Shown here piece after piece: positions 8,740-15,769 of a stretch of DNA of 64,000 bases (its first letter is position 1; every line of letters starts with the position of its first letter). Source of the stretch: Pelomonas sp052436255. Its GTDB lineage: Bacteria; Pseudomonadota; Gammaproteobacteria; Burkholderiales; Burkholderiaceae_C. The notes under the pieces are model-generated. The model was given only the letters and a program-made list of their open reading frames with translations, made no database searches and was not told the origin of the DNA. Made by a program: the position numbers and the translations under genes. The DNA lies in NCBI GenBank assembly GCA_052436255.1, contig JBQVNP010000010.1, positions 14,576-78,575 of the forward strand. The letters are read 5' to 3'.

Positions 8740-8852
8740 CCTCGGGCCGAGCGCAGGGCCGCTCCCAAGCCGGCCCGAGGTGGCGCTGTGCTTGCCGGTC
8801 AACCCGGCAAGCAGCGCCGTCCCCGCAACGGACCGGCCAAGGTACTCCTTGG
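8740..8852. repeat. Cluster of three perfect inverted repeats between the PurM-like gene and the SirB2-like gene
   Basis: Three hairpin-forming palindromes follow one another. Arms 8740-8749 and 8771-8780 are a perfect 10-bp match with a 21-base loop. Arms 8789-8798 and 8804-8813 are a perfect 10-bp stem with a 5-base loop, extended by GGCGC/GCGCC at 8782-8786 and 8814-8818. Arms 8837-8842 and 8847-8852 read CCAAGG/CCTTGG. An outer CCCCTCG/CGAGGGG pair encloses the set. None is followed by a T-run, so they do not look like ordinary terminators. The last one ends just before the ribosome binding site of the next gene. Confidence 0.7.
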
Positions 8853-8864
8853 ACGAGGGGCCAT

Positions 8865-9251
8865 ATGACGTGGTACTACACGCAGATGGTCCAGTGGCAT
8901 GTGTGGCTGGCCTGGTGCAGCGTAGGCCTGTTCTTCGTGCGCGGCCTGCTGTTCCAGTTCGGCACGCCGCAGCTACAGGGCATTGCCAAGGACGCGCGTC
9001 TGCTGGTGGTGGTGTTCAGCGTCAATGCCTGCCTTGTCGTCACGGGCCTGGCTCTGTGGGGTGCCATCGGCTATCACCCCGTGCGCAATGGGTGGCTAGG
9101 GGTCAAGCTGGTCGCGCTGATCGGCTACGTGGCCTGCGGCCATTGGGCATTGAGCCAGGTGCGCTTTCACCTAATCGGCTATCTCACCGCGTTGGCGCTG
9201 CTGGCTCTGGCGATGGACCTTTCGATCAACCGCCAGTTCCTGCCCGGTTAG
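8865..9251 (+). CDS. SirB2-like integral membrane protein
   Basis: A 128-residue protein with four hydrophobic helices (about residues 12-30, 43-63, 74-91 and 97-117) and short loops. The pattern HVWLAWCSVGLFFVRGLLF at the start, the middle NGWLGVKLVALIGYV and the C-terminal LALLALAMDLSINRQ match the SirB2 family (invasion gene expression up-regulator). The biochemical role of that family is not established. The ATG at 8865 follows a purine-rich GACGAGGGG. The TAG stop overlaps the -10-like TAGAAT of the SRP RNA gene immediately downstream. Confidence 0.85.
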   Translation: MTWYYTQMVQWHVWLAWCSVGLFFVRGLLFQFGTPQLQGIAKDARLLVVVFSVNACLVVTGLALWGAIGYHPVRNGWLGVKLVALIGYVACGHWALSQVRFHLIGYLTALALLALAMDLSINRQFLPG

Positions 9252-9259
9252 AATGGTCA

Positions 9260-9356
9260 GCGACGGGCCTCCCCGCATGGAAGCGCGCCCAACCGGGTCA
9301 GGTGGGGAACCAAGCAGCCCTAAGCGTTGCAACCAGTGCCGGGGTCAGGCTCGTCA
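9260..9356 (+). ncRNA. ffs: 4.5S RNA (bacterial small signal recognition particle RNA)
   Basis: The conserved SRP domain IV is present: GGTCAGG at 9296-9302, a GGAA tetraloop closed by TGG/CCA (9303-9312), then the asymmetric AGCAG side and CCC (to 9320). This is the Ffh M-domain binding hairpin. Flanking arms pair along the RNA: GACGGGCCT and CCCC at 9262-9274 with GGGG, AGGC and CGTC at 9341-9355. GCATGG and AAGCGC on the left also pair with CCAGTGC and GCGTT on the right. The total of about 97 bases suits the small bacterial type. A TAGAAT at 9249-9254 is a plausible -10, with a weak -35. The RNA binds Ffh to target membrane proteins. Confidence 0.93.
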
Positions 9357-9445
9357 CCCTCCCCTCCCTCACCTACGATCTTGACCGCAGCGATATCTTC
9401 GCGGTCGCGCAAGGTCGCTCCTCGGCCGCCTGACTGATCCCCAAA

Positions 9446-9475
9446 GAAAAAGGGGAGGCTCGTGCCCTCCCCTTT
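9446..9475 (-). terminator. Rho-independent terminator after the small secreted-protein gene
   Basis: A perfect 10-bp stem (AAAGGGGAGG at 9449-9458 with CCTCCCCTTT at 9466-9475) is followed on the minus strand by TTTTTCTTT. It therefore terminates the minus-strand gene ending at 9493. Read on the plus strand it has a weak T-run, but could also stop transcription from the SRP RNA side. Confidence 0.85.
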
Positions 9476-9492
9476 GTCGCCAGCGCCGTGAG

Positions 9493-9906
9493 CTAGTTTG
9501 GCGTCTTCGGGATGTCGGTCGACCGCACCGTCAGCGACTTGATCTGGCCACCGCCGCTCACGCTGCCGTCTACCTGTCCTTCACGCACACGACGCTCGCA
9601 CAGCTCGCGGTCCTCTCCGCGCTGCGCCTGGCAGCGCTTTAGCGCGTTGGCGGCCCACTGCTCGGCCCGGTCGTCGGCGGGGACCAGCTTTCCTTGGCGG
9701 GCTTGGGCATACGCCGCCCCGGCTTCGCGCAGGCACACGTCGCGTGGCTGGGTGGTCTTGGCGGTCAGGCAGTCAGCCTTTTCCCGCTCGTACTGCAGGC
9801 GCAGTGGATCGGCGTTCTTCGCCGCGGGACCGGCCGCCTGGGCGAGACCGCCGCAGGCCAGCAGGCCCGCAAGCAGCCATCGGCAAGTCAGTGAACGTCC
9901 TGTCAT
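9493..9906 (-). CDS. Small exported protein of unknown function
   Basis: A 137-residue protein with an N-terminal signal peptide (about residues 1-25, ending AQA). It has three spaced cysteines in the mature part, in REKADCLTAK, RDVCLREAG and LKRCQAQR, plus one in LCERRV. The central region is helical and charged. The start is chosen at 9906 because GAGGAG lies 6 bases upstream; the ATG at 9912 would sit on that ribosome binding site. I do not recognise the family beyond similar hypothetical exported proteins of Burkholderiales. It lies 30 bp downstream of the OmpA-family gene on the same strand, probably the last gene of that unit. Confidence 0.75.
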   Translation of the reverse strand: MTGRSLTCRWLLAGLLACGGLAQAAGPAAKNADPLRLQYEREKADCLTAKTTQPRDVCLREAGAAYAQARQGKLVPADDRAEQWAANALKRCQAQRGEDRELCERRVREGQVDGSVSGGGQIKSLTVRSTDIPKTPN

Positions 9907-9936
9907 CGCCATCTCCTCAAGGTGGAAGACACCAAC

Positions 9937-10872
9937 TCAGCCACGCGAGCGAACCGGCTGGTTGTCGTTCGAGATGTAGACCTCGACGCGACGGTTCATG
10001 GCGCGATCCGAGGTGCTCGAGTTGCTGGCCACCGGGTATTGCTCGCCATAGCCGCGCGTGGCGATGCGGGCCGGGTCCACGCCGCGGGCGCGCAGCGCGT
10101 CAGCCACCGCTTGCGAGCGGCGCTGCGACAGCACCATGTTGGTTGAATCGCTGCCCGTGCTGTCGGTGAAGCCCTCGATCAGCACACGACGGTCCGCGTG
10201 TTGGTTGAGGTAGTTGGCCAGCTTGCCGATGGCCTCCTGCGCGGCCGGCCTGATCTCGGCGCGCCCCGTCTCGAACAGCACGTCACCCAGCGTGACGAGC
10301 ATGCCGCGGTCGGTCTGCTTTGCCTGCAGGTCAGACAGCTCGCGCTGCAGAGCCTCGGCCTGCGCCTGAGCTTGTGCGGCGGTCAACGTGGCCGCTGCGG
10401 CTTGCTGGCGCGCGACATTGGCATCGGCGTTGGCATTGGCAGCCTGGGCTTGAGCTGTGGCAGCCTGGTTCTGTGCATTGGCAGCCTGAGCCTGGGCGCG
10501 GCGCGCACGCTCGGCGTTGGCATCGGCCCGCGCCCGCTCGCGGTCGGCCTCGGCAGACTTGATGGCCTCTTCGTCGGTCTGGGCCTTGGCCAGGGCCATC
10601 GCAGTGCGAGCCTGGGTGGCGGCCACATAGGCGGCTGAATCGATATCGGCGGGCGCTTCGCGCTTGACGCTGAGTTCATCGGCACGGCGCAGCGAGTCGG
10701 CGGCCTTCTTCAGCTCCAGCGGCGCGTACTTGGCGACTGCGGGATCGGCCTCGGCGCTGCGCACGGTAGCGCGCGCCTGCTGCAGTTGCGGCGTGACGGT
10801 GGGCGTGCTCGCACAACCGGCAAACAGGGCAGCGGCGGCGGCTAACGCGGTCAGGGTCTTGATGTTTCGCAT
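9937..10872 (-). CDS. OmpA-family lipoprotein with coiled coil
   Basis: Outer-membrane lipoprotein that should bind peptidoglycan. The signal peptide ends in lipobox LFAGC with the lipidated Cys20. DUF4398-like helical repeats follow, then a long Ala/Gln/Glu-rich coiled coil (about residues 100-185). The C-terminal OmpA domain contains TDSTGSDSTNMVLSQRRSQAV, including the Asp and Arg that bind diaminopimelate. The ATG at 10872 has AGAGG 6 bases upstream and is preferred to the TTG at 10890. It is 311 residues. The upstream neighbour, 19 bp away, is a second DUF4398 lipoprotein, so the two probably act together in the envelope. Confidence 0.92.
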   Translation of the reverse strand: MRNIKTLTALAAAAALFAGCASTPTVTPQLQQARATVRSAEADPAVAKYAPLELKKAADSLRRADELSVKREAPADIDSAAYVAATQARTAMALAKAQTDEEAIKSAEADRERARADANAERARRAQAQAANAQNQAATAQAQAANANADANVARQQAAAATLTAAQAQAQAEALQRELSDLQAKQTDRGMLVTLGDVLFETGRAEIRPAAQEAIGKLANYLNQHADRRVLIEGFTDSTGSDSTNMVLSQRRSQAVADALRARGVDPARIATRGYGEQYPVASNSSTSDRAMNRRVEVYISNDNQPVRSRG

Positions 10873-10891
10873 GGCAATCCTCTTATTCAAT

Positions 10892-11260
10892 TCAGGAACG
10901 GTTCAGCTGCGACTGCAATTGCTGGATGCTTTCGCGCACCTCAGACAAGGCACGTCCAGAGCGAGCCGAGCGCGCGGTGGCCTGGGCCAGCGCCGCATCT
11001 GCGGCAGCCTGATCGGCAAGTTGACGTGCCAGCACGTAGTCCTTGCGGGCCATCGCCTGGTTGGCGCGCGCCAGCTTGTCGCGCGCCGCCGCCAGTTCAA
11101 CAGGCGCATCGGCGGAATTGCCCGTGGCCTGCTCGACGGAGGCGTTGGCAACCGCCATCTGTTCCTTGGGGGCGTCCGCCGTGGTCGAGCATGCCGACAG
11201 AGCTGCAGCAGCAAATGCCGCCAAAAAAACAGCTCGGCCATTCGTCGAATGGTGATTCAT
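10892..11260 (-). CDS. DUF4398 lipoprotein
   Basis: A 122-residue lipoprotein: the signal peptide ends LSAC with Cys24 as lipid anchor. A helical region with LAAARDKLARANQAMARKDYVLARQLADQAAADAALA follows the DUF4398 pattern also seen in the N-terminal part of the OmpA-family protein next door. The start at 11260 has a strong AGGAG 5 bases upstream; the longer open frame to 11365 has no signal peptide and is unlikely. Its function is unknown; the pairing with an OmpA-type wall anchor suggests a structural envelope role. The stop lies 19 bp before the OmpA gene start. Confidence 0.88.
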   Translation of the reverse strand: MNHHSTNGRAVFLAAFAAAALSACSTTADAPKEQMAVANASVEQATGNSADAPVELAAARDKLARANQAMARKDYVLARQLADQAAADAALAQATARSARSGRALSEVRESIQQLQSQLNRS

Positions 11261-11437
11261 AGGAACTCCTGTAGTTTGAATTCCCCGGCGTCCGCGCATC
11301 ACGCCCCACCGGGGTCGGGTTCTTTGAGGATGCCCATCCAGTATTCGCCGGCGCTGGTGTGCCACCCGTCAGTGCTCAGCGGCAACGGGTGTGGGAGATG
11401 CCCTACAGCTGCCGCGATGCAGCGGCGTGCAACGACC

Positions 11438-13819
11438 TCAGCCGGTTGCTTGGCGAAAGGCCATCACGGCCTGGTTGCGCAGCGTGCGCAGCAGGGACAG
11501 TTCCTTCTCGCCAAGCTGCACGGCACCGGCCTGAGCATGGTCGGCGTAGATCAGGCCCAGCGGCGAACCCTTGAGAACGAGAGGCAGCAGCAGAAAGCTC
11601 TGCGCCTGCAGTTCGCCACGGAACCAGCTCGGCAATCGCGTGGCGATGTTGGCGGCCCGCGCGTCCTGGATCAGCGTGTCGACGCCCTTCAGGCAGACCG
11701 CGGCGAACAGGTCCGGCGGCTGCGCGGTCAGCTCCACACGCAGCTGCGGCGCCAGGCGCTCGACATCGGCCCCCACACCGAGTCGGCCGGTCAGCGCCTG
11801 GCCGCGCGCATCACGCAGGCAGAAGATGACGCGGCGGAAGCCCAGGGCGCGGTAGACGGTCTCCAGGATCATGCGCAACACCGCGTTGAGCTGGAAGTTG
11901 TCGACCATGGCATCGGTGATGTCCTGCACCCCGGCAGCCAGCAGTTGGGTGGCCTGGTCGGCGGCGGAGGTCCTGCCCTTGTCCTGGATGCGCTCCAGCA
12001 CCTGGGTCGGCGCGAGTTCATGGGCCGTCAGCGAGTCGTGCACCGAGGGCGTCAACGGCGCCAGCAGGCGCTGCGCCCGCGAGTCCTGGGGCAGGTGCAG
12101 CTCCAGTGCCTCGGTCATCTGCGCGAGATGCTGGCGCGCGGTGTCCGCCGCCTGCTCGAACGCCTCGGCGCTCAGGCCCAGTGCGCGCGCATGGCGCTGG
12201 GCCATCGCGCGCAGCTTGGCATGGGCTTGCTCGGGCGGCGTGTTCAGGATCAGGTCGGCCATGTCGTTGCTGGCGCGTGCCAGCCAGCGCTGGCGTTCAG
12301 CGCCTTCTTCCAGCAGCCGCTGCGGTGCCTCGCCCACGGGCCGGCGCATGGCGCGTTGCAGACTGTCGGGCAGGCCCCACTGCTTGGCCACACCCAGGCC
12401 GAGTGCCTCGTAGCTCATGCCGAGCACCTGCGACGACGCCGCGGCCTCGTTGATGGCGGACTGGCCCTCCTCGGGCGGGCTGACCAGGCGGCGCACGGCG
12501 TCGGCCTCTTCCGGGAAATAGAACTCGGTCAGCGAGCGACCCAGGTGATGGAACATGGCGCCAAGGAAGGCCTCCTCGGCCTCACGCGGGTTGGCGCAGA
12601 GCTCACGCGCCAGCGAGGCCGCCATCAGCGAGCGCAGATAGTCCTCGCGCAGCCGCTTGGCATGGCTCTTGTTCTCCATGCGCTCCAGCAGCACCAGGCT
12701 CAGAGCCAGGTTGCGGATGCCTGCAAAGCCGATCAGCGCCACCGCCCGCGACACCGTGCTGATGCCGCCGCCACCGGCATGCCGGTACTGCGCCGTGTTG
12801 ACCAGGCGCAAGAGCTTTTGCGTCAGCGCCACGTCCTTGAGGATCTCGTTGGTCAGGCTGGCCAGGCTCTCGTTCTCGGACTGCGTCAGGCGCTGGATGC
12901 GGCCGATGGCGTCGGACAGCGCCGGGAAGTCGCTCTTGTGGCGCATGCGGCGCAGCAGGAAGTCCAGCACCGGCGCGTCGGGCGCGTCGGCGGCCGGCTC
13001 GGCCACGGGGCGCAGCCAGGCGGCCAGCGCGTCGCGCAGCAGCGCCACACTGGGCCAGCGCGCCGACGGCTCGCGGGCCAGGCCACGTTGCACGACGGCA
13101 CGCAGTGCGTCGTCCACGCTGGGGTCCAGGCCCGAGGGCAGCAGAAGATCTGTCGTTTGCACGCGCTGGATGGCCCGCCAGGGGTCGGGGTCGTGGTTGA
13201 GGCGCTGGCCGCTCAACATCTCGGCCAGCATGATGGCGGCGGCGAACACGTCCATTTGCGGATGCGGCGGCGCACCGCGCGCCGCTTCGGGCGAGATATA
13301 GCCTGGCGTGCCGACGATGCGCGACGGCGCGTTGGCGTCGGTCGACACCCGTGCGGCAATGCCGAAGTCCATCACGCGCGGCCGACCGCGGGCGTCGATC
13401 AGGATGTTGCTGGGCTTGAGGTCGCGGTGCACCAGGCCGGCGGCATGGGCAGCGGTGAGGCCGTCCAGGATGCCCAGCATCAAGGTCACGGCCTCCGCCG
13501 CCGTGGGGCGCGGGCCGGCGCGCAGGCGCTGTGTCAGCGTGCCACCGGAAACGTATTCGAAGACCAGGTAGGAACGCCCGCCCTGGGCGTCGGCCTCGAA
13601 GACCGGCACGATGTTGGGATGGGTCAGGCGGCTGACGGCGCGGGCCTCGTGCAGCCACTCGTCCACGCTGCCGGGTTCGGCCGCGGGCTTGAGGAGCTTG
13701 ACGGCGACCTCGCGGTCCAGCAAGGGGTCATGCGCCAGCCAGACCGTCGCCTGAGCGCCCTCGCCCAGGCGCTGCATCAGGCGGAAACGGCCGAGTTGAG
13801 GAGGCAGGTCGTCGATCAT
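11438..13819 (-). CDS. Ser/Thr protein kinase with HDOD and GAF domains
   Basis: A 793-residue cytoplasmic signalling protein without transmembrane segments. The N-terminal Hanks-type kinase (about 10-275) looks catalytically complete: loop LGEGAQATVW, VAVK Lys41, HRDLKPSN (Asp133, Asn138), DFG Asp151 and GTPGYISPEA. An HDOD domain follows (about 310-510, FLLRRMRHKSDFPALSD to the AVALIGFAGIRNLALSLVLLERM helix). A GAF-like sensor domain ends the protein (about 630-790). The ATG at 13819 lies 10 bp after the stop of the paralogous pseudokinase gene, so the two are one transcription unit. HDOD proteins commonly control c-di-GMP, motility or type III secretion; the target here is unknown. Confidence 0.92.
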   Translation of the reverse strand: MIDDLPPQLGRFRLMQRLGEGAQATVWLAHDPLLDREVAVKLLKPAAEPGSVDEWLHEARAVSRLTHPNIVPVFEADAQGGRSYLVFEYVSGGTLTQRLRAGPRPTAAEAVTLMLGILDGLTAAHAAGLVHRDLKPSNILIDARGRPRVMDFGIAARVSTDANAPSRIVGTPGYISPEAARGAPPHPQMDVFAAAIMLAEMLSGQRLNHDPDPWRAIQRVQTTDLLLPSGLDPSVDDALRAVVQRGLAREPSARWPSVALLRDALAAWLRPVAEPAADAPDAPVLDFLLRRMRHKSDFPALSDAIGRIQRLTQSENESLASLTNEILKDVALTQKLLRLVNTAQYRHAGGGGISTVSRAVALIGFAGIRNLALSLVLLERMENKSHAKRLREDYLRSLMAASLARELCANPREAEEAFLGAMFHHLGRSLTEFYFPEEADAVRRLVSPPEEGQSAINEAAASSQVLGMSYEALGLGVAKQWGLPDSLQRAMRRPVGEAPQRLLEEGAERQRWLARASNDMADLILNTPPEQAHAKLRAMAQRHARALGLSAEAFEQAADTARQHLAQMTEALELHLPQDSRAQRLLAPLTPSVHDSLTAHELAPTQVLERIQDKGRTSAADQATQLLAAGVQDITDAMVDNFQLNAVLRMILETVYRALGFRRVIFCLRDARGQALTGRLGVGADVERLAPQLRVELTAQPPDLFAAVCLKGVDTLIQDARAANIATRLPSWFRGELQAQSFLLLPLVLKGSPLGLIYADHAQAGAVQLGEKELSLLRTLRNQAVMAFRQATG

Positions 13820-13829
13820 GCGGGCGCGC

Positions 13830-15605
13830 TCAGGAACCACCGCGGGCTGACAGGCGTTCGCGCAGCGATGAAGCGGACGATGCGGCCTCGTCCGCCGGCC
13901 TGGTGGGCACAGGCGGCTTTTGCGTGCCCGGGTTGAGCGCGTCCATGACCTCGCGCAGACCGACGCCCAGGGCCTTGGCATAGCGCCGCGTCGCGACCTC
14001 CAGCGCCGGGCGGCGGCGCGCCTCGGGCAGGCCGAGGGCATCGACCAGCTCGTTGGCAAAGCTGCAGGTCAGGCGGATGGCGTCGGCATCGCTGCGTGCC
14101 GGATGCACGAGCGCGTCCTGCGGCTGGCGGCGGATCATCTGCAGCAGCTCGTCGCCCAGGCCCCAATGGCGGGCCACGGCAATGCCCAGCGCGTCGAGAT
14201 CGCAACCCAGCACGGCATAGGCGGCCGCCTGCTCGCTCATCGCCACGGGCTTGGGCTGCTCCTCGGTGGGCTCGGGAGGCACCATCAGCTGGCGGATCTG
14301 CTGGGCGTCGTCGGGGAAGTGGTACTGCAGCAGCAGGCGGCCGAGGTTTTGCATGACCGTGATCAGGTGCACCACCTCGCCGTCATACCCGGCCGGACGC
14401 AGCGCCTGGGCGATCTGGGCGGCCTTGGTGACGCGCGCCATCAGCTGGCGCAGCATCTCGGCGGCCACGGCGGCCAGCGGCCCCGGCCAGGGCTTGAGTG
14501 CATTGGCCGCCAGTTGCACGCCGTCCAGGCCCAGCATCTGGATGGCGCGCTGCATGTTGAGCACCGTCTCACCATGGTGGCCCGCCTGCTTGAGCGCGTT
14601 GTTGACGCGGCGCACCAGCTCCAGGCTCAAGGCCATGTCCTTGAGGACGAACTCGGACAGCGCGCTGGCGTGCTGGGCCTCCAGGCCCGACCCGCCGGTC
14701 AGGCGATGCAGGCCGGACCGCGTCGTGGGCAGGTGGCCGATGCGCTGCAGCTTGTCCAGCAGCAGCACGACCGGGCCACCGTCGTCGTGGGCGGCCGCCT
14801 GGCGCCAACCGTCCAGCGCGCGCCAGAAGCTGCGCGCCAGGTGGTAGCGCTGGCGCAGCTGGCGGTCGGTGGCGCGGTTGCAGATGGCGCGCAACGGGTC
14901 GGGAATCGGGTGGGGCGTCTCCCAGCCCAGGCGCACCATCTCTCGCCCCAGGGGCTGCATCTGCTGCACGACGTGCTGCAGGTCGTCTTCCTCAAGAACC
15001 GGCTTGCCGCTGAGGATGCGGTGGAGCAGCAGGCCGACGCAGAGCACGTCTTCCTCGGCCGACTCGCGCACGGCGCGGCGGGTCACCGCGTTGAAGTCGC
15101 CCGTGGCAGGGAAGACCTCCTGCGCAACTTCCAGCCCGGCCAGGCGCACCTTGTCGCCCGCGTCGATGACCAGGCACGCCGTCTGGATGTCACGATGGGC
15201 ATGGCCGGCATCATGGGCAAAGGCCAGACCTTCGAGGAGCTGGGCAACCCAGCCGGCGGCGTCGAGGGGCAGAGGCGCGTTCTGGCGCGCCAGGCGCTCA
15301 TCCAGGGTTTCGCCCAGGGCCCGGTCATAGGCGATGTAGGGCCAGTTCTCGACCTGGTCGATCTCGAGAACCGGCGCCAGGTTGGGATGCTGCACGCGCC
15401 CGCCGGCCTGCGCCATGCGCAGCCAGTGCTCCAGCGCTGCCGCACTGTTGGGTTTCTCGCGCGGCATGCACAGCATCAGCTCCTGGCCATGGCGCGAATC
15501 GAAGACGCGCCACATCAGGCTGCGGGCGCTCTTGGACAACAGCGCGAGCAACTCGAAGCGCCCAAAGCTTCTGAGCGACGTGGCGGTGGGCTGGGATTCG
15601 GGCAC
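13830..15605 (-). CDS. Pseudokinase-HDOD protein
   Basis: A 591-residue paralogue of the downstream kinase: kinase-like fold (about 14-260) then HDOD domain (about 290-500), no GAF. The kinase half keeps HRD (137-139) but has lost the key residues. The glycine loop is replaced by LLSKSARSLMW, the beta-3 lysine by Cys46 (ELMLCMPRE), the catalytic-loop Asn by Cys144 (HRDIQTACLVI), and DFG by AGL at 156-158. It should therefore not transfer phosphate in the normal way and may act as a scaffold or allosteric partner. The start is a GTG at 15605 without a strong ribosome binding site. It is the first gene of the pair. Confidence 0.88.
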   Translation of the reverse strand: MPESQPTATSLRSFGRFELLALLSKSARSLMWRVFDSRHGQELMLCMPREKPNSAAALEHWLRMAQAGGRVQHPNLAPVLEIDQVENWPYIAYDRALGETLDERLARQNAPLPLDAAGWVAQLLEGLAFAHDAGHAHRDIQTACLVIDAGDKVRLAGLEVAQEVFPATGDFNAVTRRAVRESAEEDVLCVGLLLHRILSGKPVLEEDDLQHVVQQMQPLGREMVRLGWETPHPIPDPLRAICNRATDRQLRQRYHLARSFWRALDGWRQAAAHDDGGPVVLLLDKLQRIGHLPTTRSGLHRLTGGSGLEAQHASALSEFVLKDMALSLELVRRVNNALKQAGHHGETVLNMQRAIQMLGLDGVQLAANALKPWPGPLAAVAAEMLRQLMARVTKAAQIAQALRPAGYDGEVVHLITVMQNLGRLLLQYHFPDDAQQIRQLMVPPEPTEEQPKPVAMSEQAAAYAVLGCDLDALGIAVARHWGLGDELLQMIRRQPQDALVHPARSDADAIRLTCSFANELVDALGLPEARRRPALEVATRRYAKALGVGLREVMDALNPGTQKPPVPTRPADEAASSASSLRERLSARGGS

Positions 15606-15769
15606 GGTGCAGGCGAGATCGTGGCAGTTACAGATGTAGCCCGCATTGGACTCCAGGCTGGCACCCTAAGAAGGGCAGTGCAGACCCTGAATTGCGATGG
15701 ATTTCTGCGGCAGTCCAGGTCCCCGCGTGCCCGACCCGGGCGAGCCGGCCGGTGCCAGGCAGTCTCACT

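Noticed and set aside
11363..11391. CACCCGT/ACGGGTG hairpin as the terminator of the kinase gene
   Set aside because: The stem is only 7 bp with a long loop and no T-run on the relevant strand; too weak to call.
10664..13936. 1090-codon open frame on the plus strand opposite the kinase gene
   Set aside because: It is the antisense shadow of the kinase gene; the translation is low-complexity Arg/Gln/His-rich with no domain, as expected in GC-rich DNA, while the minus strand shows complete kinase and HDOD motifs.
13820..14059. Longer N-terminus for the kinase-HDOD-GAF protein
   Set aside because: The extra 80 codons are a shadow of the 3' end of the pseudokinase gene; the ATG at 13819 gives a proper kinase start.
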